Source of the DNA: an uncultured Rhodospirillales bacterium
GTDB lineage: Bacteria > Pseudomonadota > Alphaproteobacteria > Rhodospirillales > UBA2165
Assembly (NCBI GenBank): GCA_913055735.1
Contig: CAJXKD010000001.1
Span: forward strand, 1,770,281 to 1,834,280
Reading direction: 5' to 3'
DNA length: 64,000 nucleotides
Shown: piece after piece, positions 57,005 through 64,000 of the stretch
How the letters are laid out: each line of letters starts with the position of its first letter
Position numbering within the stretch: the first letter of the stretch is position 1
Made by a program: the position numbers and the translations under genes
Notes under the pieces: generated by a model
Database searches by the model: none
What the model saw: the letters and a program-made list of their open reading frames with translations, nothing else
What the model was told of the DNA's origin: nothing

Positions 57005-57487
57005 ATGGCTCATAAACCCCGTGAAGGGTTTTGGATTTCCGTTTTGGCGGTGGGTGCCCTCTGTGCCTTTCTCGTCCCCATCCTTTTAGCGACATTTGCC
57101 ACCCGCGACTCCCAGGCAGCGGATCAGGCGGGCCGTAACCACGTATCCGCGTCCGTGGCCGGGTCCGGCACTGGGGCAGCCGTCGGCGAGAAATGCGGCG
57201 ATCGCGCCTGGATCGTCGAGGCTCTTGGCGGGGAGCATGGCGAGGTTTGGCAGTCCAGCGGCCAATCGGCGGCGGGCATGGTGATCGAACTGTTTACCTC
57301 GCCGGCGGGAACCTGGACCCTGATTATAACCCGGCCCGACGGCGTTGCTTGCCTGCTGGCCACGGGGAAGAACTGGTCCGGAGTGCCGGGCAAGCTTGGC
57401 GGGAAAATGCCCAGATTCTCGGATGGTCCTGCGGCCGGCGCGTCACAGGGCCGGGAACTAGGCCGTCCGGCTCAAACAGCGGCCTAA
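57005..57487 (+). CDS. Small membrane-anchored protein of unknown function
   Basis: 160 residues. A hydrophobic segment (about residues 9-30) ends in ATFATRDSQAADQ and acts as signal or anchor. The remainder has a compact region CGDRAWIVEALGGEHGEV...GTWTLIITRPDGVACLLATG that resembles a widespread unnamed alphaproteobacterial family with a C...TWT...CL.A.G pattern, so its two cysteines may be paired. No function known. ATG 57005 has GGGAGG 7 bases upstream, better than ATG 56987. A terminator directly follows, so the gene is transcribed alone. Confidence 0.7.
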   Translation: MAHKPREGFWISVLAVGALCAFLVPILLATFATRDSQAADQAGRNHVSASVAGSGTGAAVGEKCGDRAWIVEALGGEHGEVWQSSGQSAAGMVIELFTSPAGTWTLIITRPDGVACLLATGKNWSGVPGKLGGKMPRFSDGPAAGASQGRELGRPAQTAA

Positions 57488-57492
57488 ACTGT

Positions 57493-57520
57493 AAAAAGCC
57501 TTGTTACGGCAAGGTTTTTT
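57493..57520 (+). terminator. Rho-independent terminator after the small membrane-protein gene
   Basis: AAAAAGCCTTG and CAAGGTTTTTT form an 11-pair stem (one G-U) with a 6-base loop, ending in six Ts, 6 bases after the stop codon. Confidence 0.8.
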
Positions 57521-57760
57521 CCCCATTTGGGAAATTGAAGGTTAACGGTGGGCGACAGATAATTGATTCAACAAGCCCCTCAGGCGTGGTATACATCCGG
57601 CGACCGGATACCGCTGTCGACGTGCCGTTGAACAAAGCCGGAAACCCTTGCAGCCGATAGGCCGAGTATGGCCCGCACTGGCGCTGGGGAAAGGCATTGG
57701 GGGAAATGGCTTGGGGTGCGGAGAGACCGGCAAGCGAATCAAATAACGGCTCGAAGCGGC

Positions 57761-59107
57761 ATGAAAGAAAAAACTCTGCTCTTGATGAAACGCGTCCCGT
57801 GGGCGGCCGTGCTCATTCTTGTGTCGGTTCTTCCCATTTTGGTTCTCGATTTCCGGCCGTCGGGCGCGGCGTTGATTCCCGATGCACTGACCTCTGGCAC
57901 GGATATTGAAACCGCGTCCCTCCCGGAAGCGACCGAGCCGATCGTCGAAGCGCCGCAGCTGGAGGAGGAGACGGGGCCCATCACTGTTAGCCGCACGCTG
58001 CATATCGGCCGTGGCGACACGCTCATGAAGTTGCTGACCAAGGCCGGTGTCGACCGCCGCGATGCGCACAACGCCATTGAAGCCCTCCGCGATCACTTCG
58101 ATCCGCGCCGCTTGCGTCTCGATCACCAGGTTGTTGTCGATTTCGAATATCCGCGTGACGATCCGGACGCCCAATCCTTTGCGGCGCTGACCATTCGCCC
58201 AGATCGGCTCCATGCGGTCGTGGTGAGCCGTGTCGATGACGGCTTCAAAGCGCAGAAGACCAAGAAAGAGGTCAACCGTGGCCTTGTTCGCGCCGACGGC
58301 GTAATCAAATCGAGCCTCTATGTGGCCGCCACCAAGGCAGGCGTTCCGCCGGCGGTTCTGGTGGAATTGGTGCGTATCTATTCCTGGGATCTCGACTTCC
58401 AGCGCTCCATCCAGCCGGAGGATCGGTTCGAGGTCATGTACGAGCGCTATGTGACCGAGGACGGTAAAGCCGTTCGCTATGGCGATATCCTTTACGCCAA
58501 TCTGGTGCTTCAGGGTGAGCCCCATATGCTTTACCGGTATCAATCCAAGGACGGAAATTTCGTCGATTATTATGACGAAAACGGTAAAGGCGCGCGCAAG
58601 GCTTTGATGCGGACGCCCATCAACGGGGCCCGGTTGTCATCCGGCTACGGTGTTCGCCGCCATCCCATCCTCGGCTTTAACAAGATGCACCGGGGGGTCG
58701 ATTTTGCCGCGCCCAAGGGGACGCCCGTCTATGCCGCCGGTAACGGCACCATTGTCTATCGTGGCCGCAACGGCGGTTACGGCAACTACGTTCGCATCCG
58801 CCACAATGCCGAATTCTCCACCGCTTATGCCCACCTCAACGGGTTCTCCGCGAAGGCGCGCAAAGGCGCCCGGGTGAAGCAGGGCGATGTCATCGGATAT
58901 GTCGGCTCGACCGGCCGATCGACCGGGGCGCACCTTCACTACGAGATCTTGCGGCGCGGCCGGCAGGTCAATCCCATGCGGGTAAAGATGCCGTCCAGTG
59001 AAACATTGGCCGGTGCCGAAATGAAGCGGTTCCAATCCGCGCGTGTGCAGATCGATGCGCAACTCGCGGCACTGCCGCACAGCACGCAGGTTGCCGAAAG
59101 CAACTAA
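57761..59107 (+). CDS. M23-family murein endopeptidase
   Basis: Peptidoglycan hydrolase of about 448 residues, anchored or secreted by an N-terminal hydrophobic segment (residues 10-28). Residues about 85-180 hold a LysM-like/OapA-like region (ISRTLHIGRGDTLMKLLTKAG-type pattern). The C-terminal LytM domain (about 285-400) has zinc ligands His and Asp in HRGVDFAAPKGTP and His-x-His in HLHYEIL, so it should be active. Start uncertain: ATG 57761 or 57785; the frame opens at 57668 without similarity. Resembles MepM/DipM-type enzymes in cell division or elongation. Confidence 0.85.
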   Translation: MKEKTLLLMKRVPWAAVLILVSVLPILVLDFRPSGAALIPDALTSGTDIETASLPEATEPIVEAPQLEEETGPITVSRTLHIGRGDTLMKLLTKAGVDRRDAHNAIEALRDHFDPRRLRLDHQVVVDFEYPRDDPDAQSFAALTIRPDRLHAVVVSRVDDGFKAQKTKKEVNRGLVRADGVIKSSLYVAATKAGVPPAVLVELVRIYSWDLDFQRSIQPEDRFEVMYERYVTEDGKAVRYGDILYANLVLQGEPHMLYRYQSKDGNFVDYYDENGKGARKALMRTPINGARLSSGYGVRRHPILGFNKMHRGVDFAAPKGTPVYAAGNGTIVYRGRNGGYGNYVRIRHNAEFSTAYAHLNGFSAKARKGARVKQGDVIGYVGSTGRSTGAHLHYEILRRGRQVNPMRVKMPSSETLAGAEMKRFQSARVQIDAQLAALPHSTQVAESN

Positions 59108-59136
59108 GGAAACACAGTCGGATAGAAAGGCGGCCG

Positions 59137-61734
59137 TTAGGCCGCTTCCGCCGCGACCTCTACCCCATTGATGGAAAGGCCAGACCCGCTCGCGGTCACG
59201 CGGACCGTGTCGCCGTCGGAAATCTTATCCTCGAGCAACATGGCCGCTAACGGGTTTTCCAGGTTGCGCTGGATCACCCGCTTCAAGGGCCGCGCGCCAT
59301 AGACCTGATCGTATCCGGCATCGGCCAGCCATTTCAGCGCGCCGTCATCGAGATCGAGCGAAATCTTACGATCTTCCAGGCGCTTCCGCAGACGGTCGAG
59401 CTGGATGTCCACGATGCCGCCCATGTGTTCGCGGAACAACCGGTGGAACAGGATGATCTCGTCCAACCGGTTGAGGAACTCGGGGCGGAAGGAGGCTCTG
59501 ACGATCTCCATCACCTGATCGCGTACCTCCGTCGAATCGTGGCCCTCCTCCTGTGCGGCAAGAATCTCCGCGCCGAGATTGGAGGTCAGGATGATCAATG
59601 TGTTGCGGAAATCCACCGTCCGGCCTTGACCGTCGGTCAAGCGACCGTCGTCCAACACCTGCAGCAGGATATTGAAGACGTCCGGATGGGCTTTTTCGAT
59701 CTCGTCGAACAGGATCACCTGATAAGGCCGGCGGCGGACCGCTTCGGTCAGCGCGCCGCCTTCCTCGTAGCCGACATAGCCGGGCGGTGCGCCGATGAGC
59801 CGGGCAACCGCGTGCTTCTCCATGTACTCGGACATGTCGAGCCGCTGCATGGCGGTTTCGTCATCGAACAGAAATTCGGCGAGCGCCTTGGTCAACTCGG
59901 TCTTGCCGACACCCGTTGGACCGATGAACAGGAACGACCCCAACGGCCGCTGAGGATCGCCCAGCCCGGCGCGGGCGCGCCGGACGGCATTTGAGACGGC
60001 GGCTAGGGCTTCTTTCTGACCGATGACCCGTTCCGCCAGCACATCTTCCATGTGAACGAGCTTCTCACGCTCGCCCTGCAACATCTTGTCGACGGGGATA
60101 CCGGTCCATCGCGAGACGACAGCCGCGATTTGCTCCTCAGTCACCGTCTCCTGAACTAGCTTGTGCTCCTCGGCGGTCTCGGCGGCTTGGAGCTTTCTTT
60201 CTAGCTCGGGGATTTCGCCGTACTGGAGCTCGCCCGCTTTTTCGTATTGCCCATCGCGGAGCGCAATCTCCAGATCGATGCGGGCCTGGTCGAGTTCTTC
60301 TTTCACCTTATGGGTGGCGGCGATTTCGTCCTTCTCCGTCGTCCATTTGGCCGTCATGTCGGCCGATTTGGCTTCGAGGTCGGCGAGTTCTTCGTTCAGC
60401 TTCTCCAGCCGGTCCTTCGATGCCTTGTCCTCTTCCTTCTTGAGGGCCTCGCGCTCGATCTTCAACTGAATGATCCGGCGGTCCAACTCGTCGATATCCT
60501 CGGGCTTGGAATCCACCTCCATGCGCAGCCGGCTGGCGGCTTCGTCGACCAGGTCGATGGCCTTATCAGGCAGAAACCGGTCGGTAATGTACCGGTTGGA
60601 GAGCACAGCCGCCGAGACCAGAGCGCCATCGGTAATGCGGACCCCATGATGCAGGTCGTACTTTTCCTTGATGCCGCGCAGGATGGAAATGGTGTCTTCC
60701 ACGGTCGGCTCGGAAATGAACACCGGCTGGAACCGCCGTGCGAGCGCCGCGTCCTTTTCAACATGTTTGCGGTATTCGTTGAGGGTTGTGGCACCGACGC
60801 AGTGCAACTCGCCGCGTGCCAAGGCCGGTTTGAGCAGATTGGACGCGTCGATGGCGCCTTCCGCCGCGCCGGCACCGACCAACGTATGCATTTCGTCGAT
60901 GAACAGGATGATCTCGCCCATGGAATCGACAACTTCGTTGAGCACGGCCTTGAGGCGTTCCTCGAACTCGCCGCGGAATTTGGCGCCTGCCAATAGCGCC
61001 CCAAGATCGAGCACGATCAGGCGTTTATCGATAAGTGCCTCGGGGACGTCGCCGTTGACGATCCGCTGCGCGAGTCCTTCGACGATGGCGGTTTTACCAA
61101 CGCCGGGCTCACCGATCAGGACGGGATTGTTTTTGGTGCGGCGCGCCAGCACTTGGATGGTGCGGCGGATTTCCTCGTCGCGGCCGATCACCGGATCGAG
61201 CTTGCCGGACCGCGCTTCCGCCGTCAGATCGCGGCCGTACTTCTTGAGAGCGTCGTAGCTGTCCTCGGCCGTCGCGGAATCGGCCTTGCGACCGTGGCGC
61301 ACGTCCTCGATTGCCTTGTTCAGGTTCTGAGGGGTGACACCGGCGTCGGCGAGCACCTTATGAGAGGGCGTGCCGGGCAAGATGGCGAGTGCCAGCAACA
61401 GCCGTTCGGCGGTGACGAAGGAATCGCCGGCCTTCTCAGCCAGTTCCTCGGCTTGGGCCAAGACCTTGGTCAGTTCCTGCGACACATAGACTTGACCGGC
61501 ACCGGCGCCTTCCACCTGGGGCAGGCGTTTCAATTCTTCGCTAACATGCTGGTGGGCTTGGGTCGGGTTGCCGCCCGCTGCAGTAATAAGGTTGGATGCC
61601 AACCCCTCCTTGTCTTCCAACAACACCTTCAAAAGGTGCTCCGGTGTCAGTTGCTGATGGGAAAGACGGCTGGCCGTAGTCTGCGCGGACTGGATGAAGC
61701 CCCGAGAACGCTCGGTGTATTTTTCGAAATCCAT
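59137..61734 (-). CDS. clpB: ATP-dependent disaggregase ClpB
   Basis: Hexameric AAA+ chaperone that rescues aggregated proteins with DnaK; 865 residues, full length. N-domain repeats, Walker [10 protein letters not shown] near residue 208, Walker [15 protein letters not shown] near 281, the coiled-coil M domain (about 410-525), and second Walker [10 protein letters not shown] near 611 are all present. The C-terminus lacks the IGF loop of ClpA, as expected for ClpB. The message has a TATAAT hexamer 39 bases before the ATG. Confidence 0.97.
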   Translation of the reverse strand: MDFEKYTERSRGFIQSAQTTASRLSHQQLTPEHLLKVLLEDKEGLASNLITAAGGNPTQAHQHVSEELKRLPQVEGAGAGQVYVSQELTKVLAQAEELAEKAGDSFVTAERLLLALAILPGTPSHKVLADAGVTPQNLNKAIEDVRHGRKADSATAEDSYDALKKYGRDLTAEARSGKLDPVIGRDEEIRRTIQVLARRTKNNPVLIGEPGVGKTAIVEGLAQRIVNGDVPEALIDKRLIVLDLGALLAGAKFRGEFEERLKAVLNEVVDSMGEIILFIDEMHTLVGAGAAEGAIDASNLLKPALARGELHCVGATTLNEYRKHVEKDAALARRFQPVFISEPTVEDTISILRGIKEKYDLHHGVRITDGALVSAAVLSNRYITDRFLPDKAIDLVDEAASRLRMEVDSKPEDIDELDRRIIQLKIEREALKKEEDKASKDRLEKLNEELADLEAKSADMTAKWTTEKDEIAATHKVKEELDQARIDLEIALRDGQYEKAGELQYGEIPELERKLQAAETAEEHKLVQETVTEEQIAAVVSRWTGIPVDKMLQGEREKLVHMEDVLAERVIGQKEALAAVSNAVRRARAGLGDPQRPLGSFLFIGPTGVGKTELTKALAEFLFDDETAMQRLDMSEYMEKHAVARLIGAPPGYVGYEEGGALTEAVRRRPYQVILFDEIEKAHPDVFNILLQVLDDGRLTDGQGRTVDFRNTLIILTSNLGAEILAAQEEGHDSTEVRDQVMEIVRASFRPEFLNRLDEIILFHRLFREHMGGIVDIQLDRLRKRLEDRKISLDLDDGALKWLADAGYDQVYGARPLKRVIQRNLENPLAAMLLEDKISDGDTVRVTASGSGLSINGVEVAAEAA

Positions 61735-61772
61735 TTGGATCCACCTTTACTTCGACAAGGCAATTCGCCCCT

Positions 61773-61778
61773 ATTATA
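61773..61778 (-). promoter_or_regulatory. Possible clpB -10 element
   Basis: TATAAT on the minus strand, 39 bases before the clpB ATG. The expected -35 position reads TAATGA, so a housekeeping promoter is not well supported and heat-shock sigma control cannot be judged. Confidence 0.3.
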
Positions 61779-61892
61779 AGGCAACGAACCACCCCTCATT
61801 AGATGGGTAACGATGCTACCTTAAATATGTCGTGCCCGCAGGCGGCTGCAAGTGGGAACAGACGGCATTTTGCACCCCGGGATTCCGCAAAA

Positions 61893-62651
61893 ATGGCTGT
61901 AATGATCAAAAAACTCTACCGTTACCCCGTTAAGGGCATGACGGCGCAACCCCTGGATCGCGTCGATTTGGAGGTCGGTCGCGAGATGCCATTCGATCGC
62001 GCCTACGCCCTGGCCCGCTCAAATACGGCATTTGATTCCGGCCATCCCACCTGGCTTGCCAAGACCAACTTCCTCATGTTGATGCGGGACGAGCGCATGG
62101 CGGAGATCGAGGCGGGCTTCGATCCGGCGACGAAGACCTTGTCCCTTTCATTGGAAGGCCGCGCTCTGGCGGAAGGTTGTCTGGATGACGCGGATGGCCG
62201 TGCCCGCATCGAAAACGCCGTTGCCGACGTCTTGGGACTGGGCGAGAGCGAACGGCCGCGACTTGTCGCGGCGCCGGGCCATACCTTCTCCGATTATGAT
62301 GCCAAGGTCATATCGCTGATCAATTTGGCGTCGGTCGAGGCGCTTGCCGAGGTCATGGGTGAACCGGTCGATCCCCTACGGTTTCGGGGAAACCTCTATG
62401 TCGAGGGGGCGGCGCCATGGGCGGAGTTCGATTGGATCGGCCGGCAGATCAAAATCGGCGGTGTTGTGCTGGAGCCTATCCACCGCACCAAGCGATGCGC
62501 GGCAACCAACGTGAACCCGGTCACCGCCGCGCGGGATCTGAACATTCCGAAGGCGCTGCAGAAAACCTACGGACATATGGATATGGGAATTTACGCGCGT
62601 GTCGTTGCGCCCGGTACCATCGCCCCAGGCAAAAGTCTCGAAATCAGCTAG
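61893..62651 (+). CDS. MOSC-domain protein
   Basis: 252 residues. The N-terminal beta-barrel-like domain starts KKLYRYPVKGMTAQPL, and the MOSC domain follows with the conserved VEPIHRTKRCAATNVNP-like segment, where the Cys is the presumed sulfur- or molybdenum-cofactor-binding residue. MOSC proteins handle Moco sulfur or reduce N-hydroxylated compounds. No Moco enzyme is adjacent. ATG 61893 or 61902 fits the family start; the frame opens at 61803 without similarity. Confidence 0.85.
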   Translation: MAVMIKKLYRYPVKGMTAQPLDRVDLEVGREMPFDRAYALARSNTAFDSGHPTWLAKTNFLMLMRDERMAEIEAGFDPATKTLSLSLEGRALAEGCLDDADGRARIENAVADVLGLGESERPRLVAAPGHTFSDYDAKVISLINLASVEALAEVMGEPVDPLRFRGNLYVEGAAPWAEFDWIGRQIKIGGVVLEPIHRTKRCAATNVNPVTAARDLNIPKALQKTYGHMDMGIYARVVAPGTIAPGKSLEIS

Positions 62652-62668
62652 CGTTCGCTGAAAAGGCC

Positions 62669-63322
62669 TTAAAGCGCGATCTGATCCGGTGTTTCGTCGG
62701 CATCGCTGCTTGCGGCTTCCGCTTTATCCGCGGTTTTCTCGCCGTCCGACCCACCGTCGGCGGCAATTTCCACCACTTCGCCGGATTTCTCCCCACTACC
62801 GTTGTTGGCGCCGTTGTTGCGGCCAGCACCATTGGCGCGGCTCCTCCGGGACGGCCTCCGACCGCCATTTGATCCGTTGCCGTGGGAACGATCGGGCGTT
62901 TCGCTGCTCTCGGCCTGTTGCTCCTCGCCCTGTGAGGCGCTCTGCGGGGCTTCGTTCGCGCCGCCGTTGCTCTGCGCGGCGACGTCCGTGCCCTCGTTCG
63001 TTTCTTCATCTTGTTGATTGTCGTCGGCGCGGTTGTCATGTCCGCCATTGAAGCGGCGGTTCCGCTGGGCGTCGCTATTCCGCTCTGCGTCGGCGTTCAA
63101 AATGCGGAAATAATGTTCGGCGTGTTGGAAGAAGTTTTCGGAGGCGATCCGGTCGCCCGAGGACAAAGCGTCCCGTGCCAACATCAAATATTTCTCATAG
63201 ACCTGCTGGGCGGTCCCCCGAACGCGTCCCTCAGGGCCATTGCTATCGAAATTATTGTTGCGCGGTTGACGTTTGCCGGTCCCGCGATTACGGCCTCGAC
63301 GGGGATTGGAACCCTGTTTCAT
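62669..63322 (-). CDS. DUF4167-domain protein
   Basis: 217 residues. The basic N-terminus (MKQGSNPRRGRNRGTGKRQ) and the helix VRGTAQQVYEKYLMLARDALSSGDRIASENFFQHAEHY region around residues 33-75 define DUF4167, found next to prmC in alphaproteobacteria. The remaining two-thirds are low-complexity, rich in Asn, Gly, Glu, Ser and Arg, and likely disordered. The basic ends suggest RNA or ribosome binding, which is inference. Start at ATG 63322; ATG 63331 is also possible. Confidence 0.87.
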   Translation of the reverse strand: MKQGSNPRRGRNRGTGKRQPRNNNFDSNGPEGRVRGTAQQVYEKYLMLARDALSSGDRIASENFFQHAEHYFRILNADAERNSDAQRNRRFNGGHDNRADDNQQDEETNEGTDVAAQSNGGANEAPQSASQGEEQQAESSETPDRSHGNGSNGGRRPSRRSRANGAGRNNGANNGSGEKSGEVVEIAADGGSDGEKTADKAEAASSDADETPDQIAL

Positions 63323-63537
63323 GACATCCAATTCTACTGGTTTCGCCGGTTAAGTCCCCCGGCCTGCGCAATCCTCCTCGGTGGCGGTTCCAGCCGCCGG
63401 CCCCGGGTTCGCAAACGCTTTTCAGGGGAGGGGTTTTCCCGCTTTCCGCGGTGCATCGCAATTCCTGCGTGCCAACGCCCACACCGCAAAATTAACCATG
63501 TGCGGCGAATATTCCAACTACGGAATCCAAATTAATG

Positions 63538-64000
63538 TTATATGCGGGCAACTGTTGCCAAAATGCAACGATCAATTCCGGCCAAATCCTTTCGGGTTTC
63601 GCATATTCCCAAGCCATGCTGTTTCAGCAGCGAGGAAATCGCTCTTTCCTGCCCTTGCCCGAACTCCAATGCCACGATTCCGTTCGGGGTCAGCAAGCCG
63701 GTAAGAGCGGGGATCAAGGTGCGGTAGACGTCCAACCCATCCGTTCCTCCGACGAGGGCCTCACGCGGTTCGAAATCGCGCACTTCGGGGTCGAGACCGG
63801 CCCAGTCGGCCTCGGACACATAAGGCGGATTGCACAGGATAAGATCGAAACGGTCCGAAACCGCCTCCGACCAATCGCTGTACAAAAATGTAGCGCGGCT
63901 ATCCAAGCCGAGGGCCGCGGCGTTCCGCCGGGCAACATCCAAGGCGGCGCGGCTTATATCGACGCCAATACCGTGCGCGGATGGAAATTCGTGCAGCATG
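63538..64000 (-). CDS. prmC: Release factor glutamine methyltransferase PrmC (5' end beyond the window)
   Basis: C-terminal part of the enzyme that methylates the GGQ glutamine of release factors. The visible 153 residues contain the SAM-binding acidic end GVDISRAALDVARRNA, the catalytic CNPPYVSEAD motif near residue 57 of the fragment, and the DGLDVYRTLIP segment typical of PrmC. The frame stays open to the right edge and about half of a usual 280-residue protein is missing, so the true start is outside. prfA is expected further right. Confidence 0.92.
   Translation of the reverse strand, partial: MLHEFPSAHGIGVDISRAALDVARRNAAALGLDSRATFLYSDWSEAVSDRFDLILCNPPYVSEADWAGLDPEVRDFEPREALVGGTDGLDVYRTLIPALTGLLTPNGIVALEFGQGQERAISSLLKQHGLGICETRKDLAGIDRCILATVARI

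Overview
The window reads as ordinary chromosome of a GC-rich alphaproteobacterium, most likely of the Rhodospirillales/Kiloniellales type. Support comes from the polyhydroxyalkanoate (PHA) locus with PhaR and a phasin, the block helicase - S4 protein - FdxA - CarD, the block prmC - DUF4167 - clpB, and CtrA-like TTAA-N7-TTAAC sites. No insertion sequence, prophage, integrase or CRISPR array was seen. Genes are densely packed, often with ATGA or TGATG overlaps. Both window ends cut a gene: a binding protein at the left and prmC at the right.

Region by region. 1-4826 is a branched-chain amino-acid/amide ABC importer (binding protein, livH, livM, livG, livF). 4839-7765 is a TRAP carboxylate importer, divergent from a two-subunit aconitase X (8018-9747). 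9751-17000 is one minus-strand run: CDF cation transporter, glycerate 2-kinase, prpD, prpB, prpC and an FAD oxidoreductase, i.e. a methylcitrate-cycle operon with extras. 17113-24643 holds an MscS channel, a sulfatase, HtpG, a short hibernation factor and a protein-isoaspartate methyltransferase. 24727-31461 is the RNA/transcription block: SUV3-like helicase, S4 protein, TerB-like protein, FdxA, a CarD regulator with a 200-residue histone-H1-like tail, a phosphatase-fold protein whose metal ligands are mostly gone, and a MoCo-carrier-like protein. 31436-36079 holds an M48 lipoprotein protease, an SNase-like protein with an altered active site, proline iminopeptidase, a PagL-like lipid A deacylase and a nitroreductase. 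A tRNA-Arg(CCT) and a short-chain dehydrogenase follow.

37255-41587 is the most accessory-looking part. It has a TPR-TylF-type methyltransferase, a core-MetE protein and a 706-residue fusion of a PhyH-type dioxygenase with a degenerate sulfotransferase-like domain. The first and last are visibly richer in A+T than their neighbours. A GMC oxidoreductase follows. 43791-49141 is a phosphorelay locus: an OmpR-type regulator divergent from a CHASE-PAS-GAF hybrid kinase with two receivers, then a single-receiver protein and an Hpt protein, the last two on TTG and GTG starts.

49462-55831 is a complete PHA locus (DUF6489-like, phaC, phaB, phaP, phaR, phaJ, phaA), with TGC-N3-GCA palindromes between phaP and phaR. 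The right end has queH, an unnamed small membrane protein behind a 434-base AT-rich region, an M23 endopeptidase, clpB, a MOSC protein, a DUF4167 protein and prmC. The best candidates for something new are the pseudophosphatase pair, the H1-tailed CarD, the dioxygenase-sulfotransferase fusion, the pseudo-SNase, and several operator-like palindromes with no assigned regulator.
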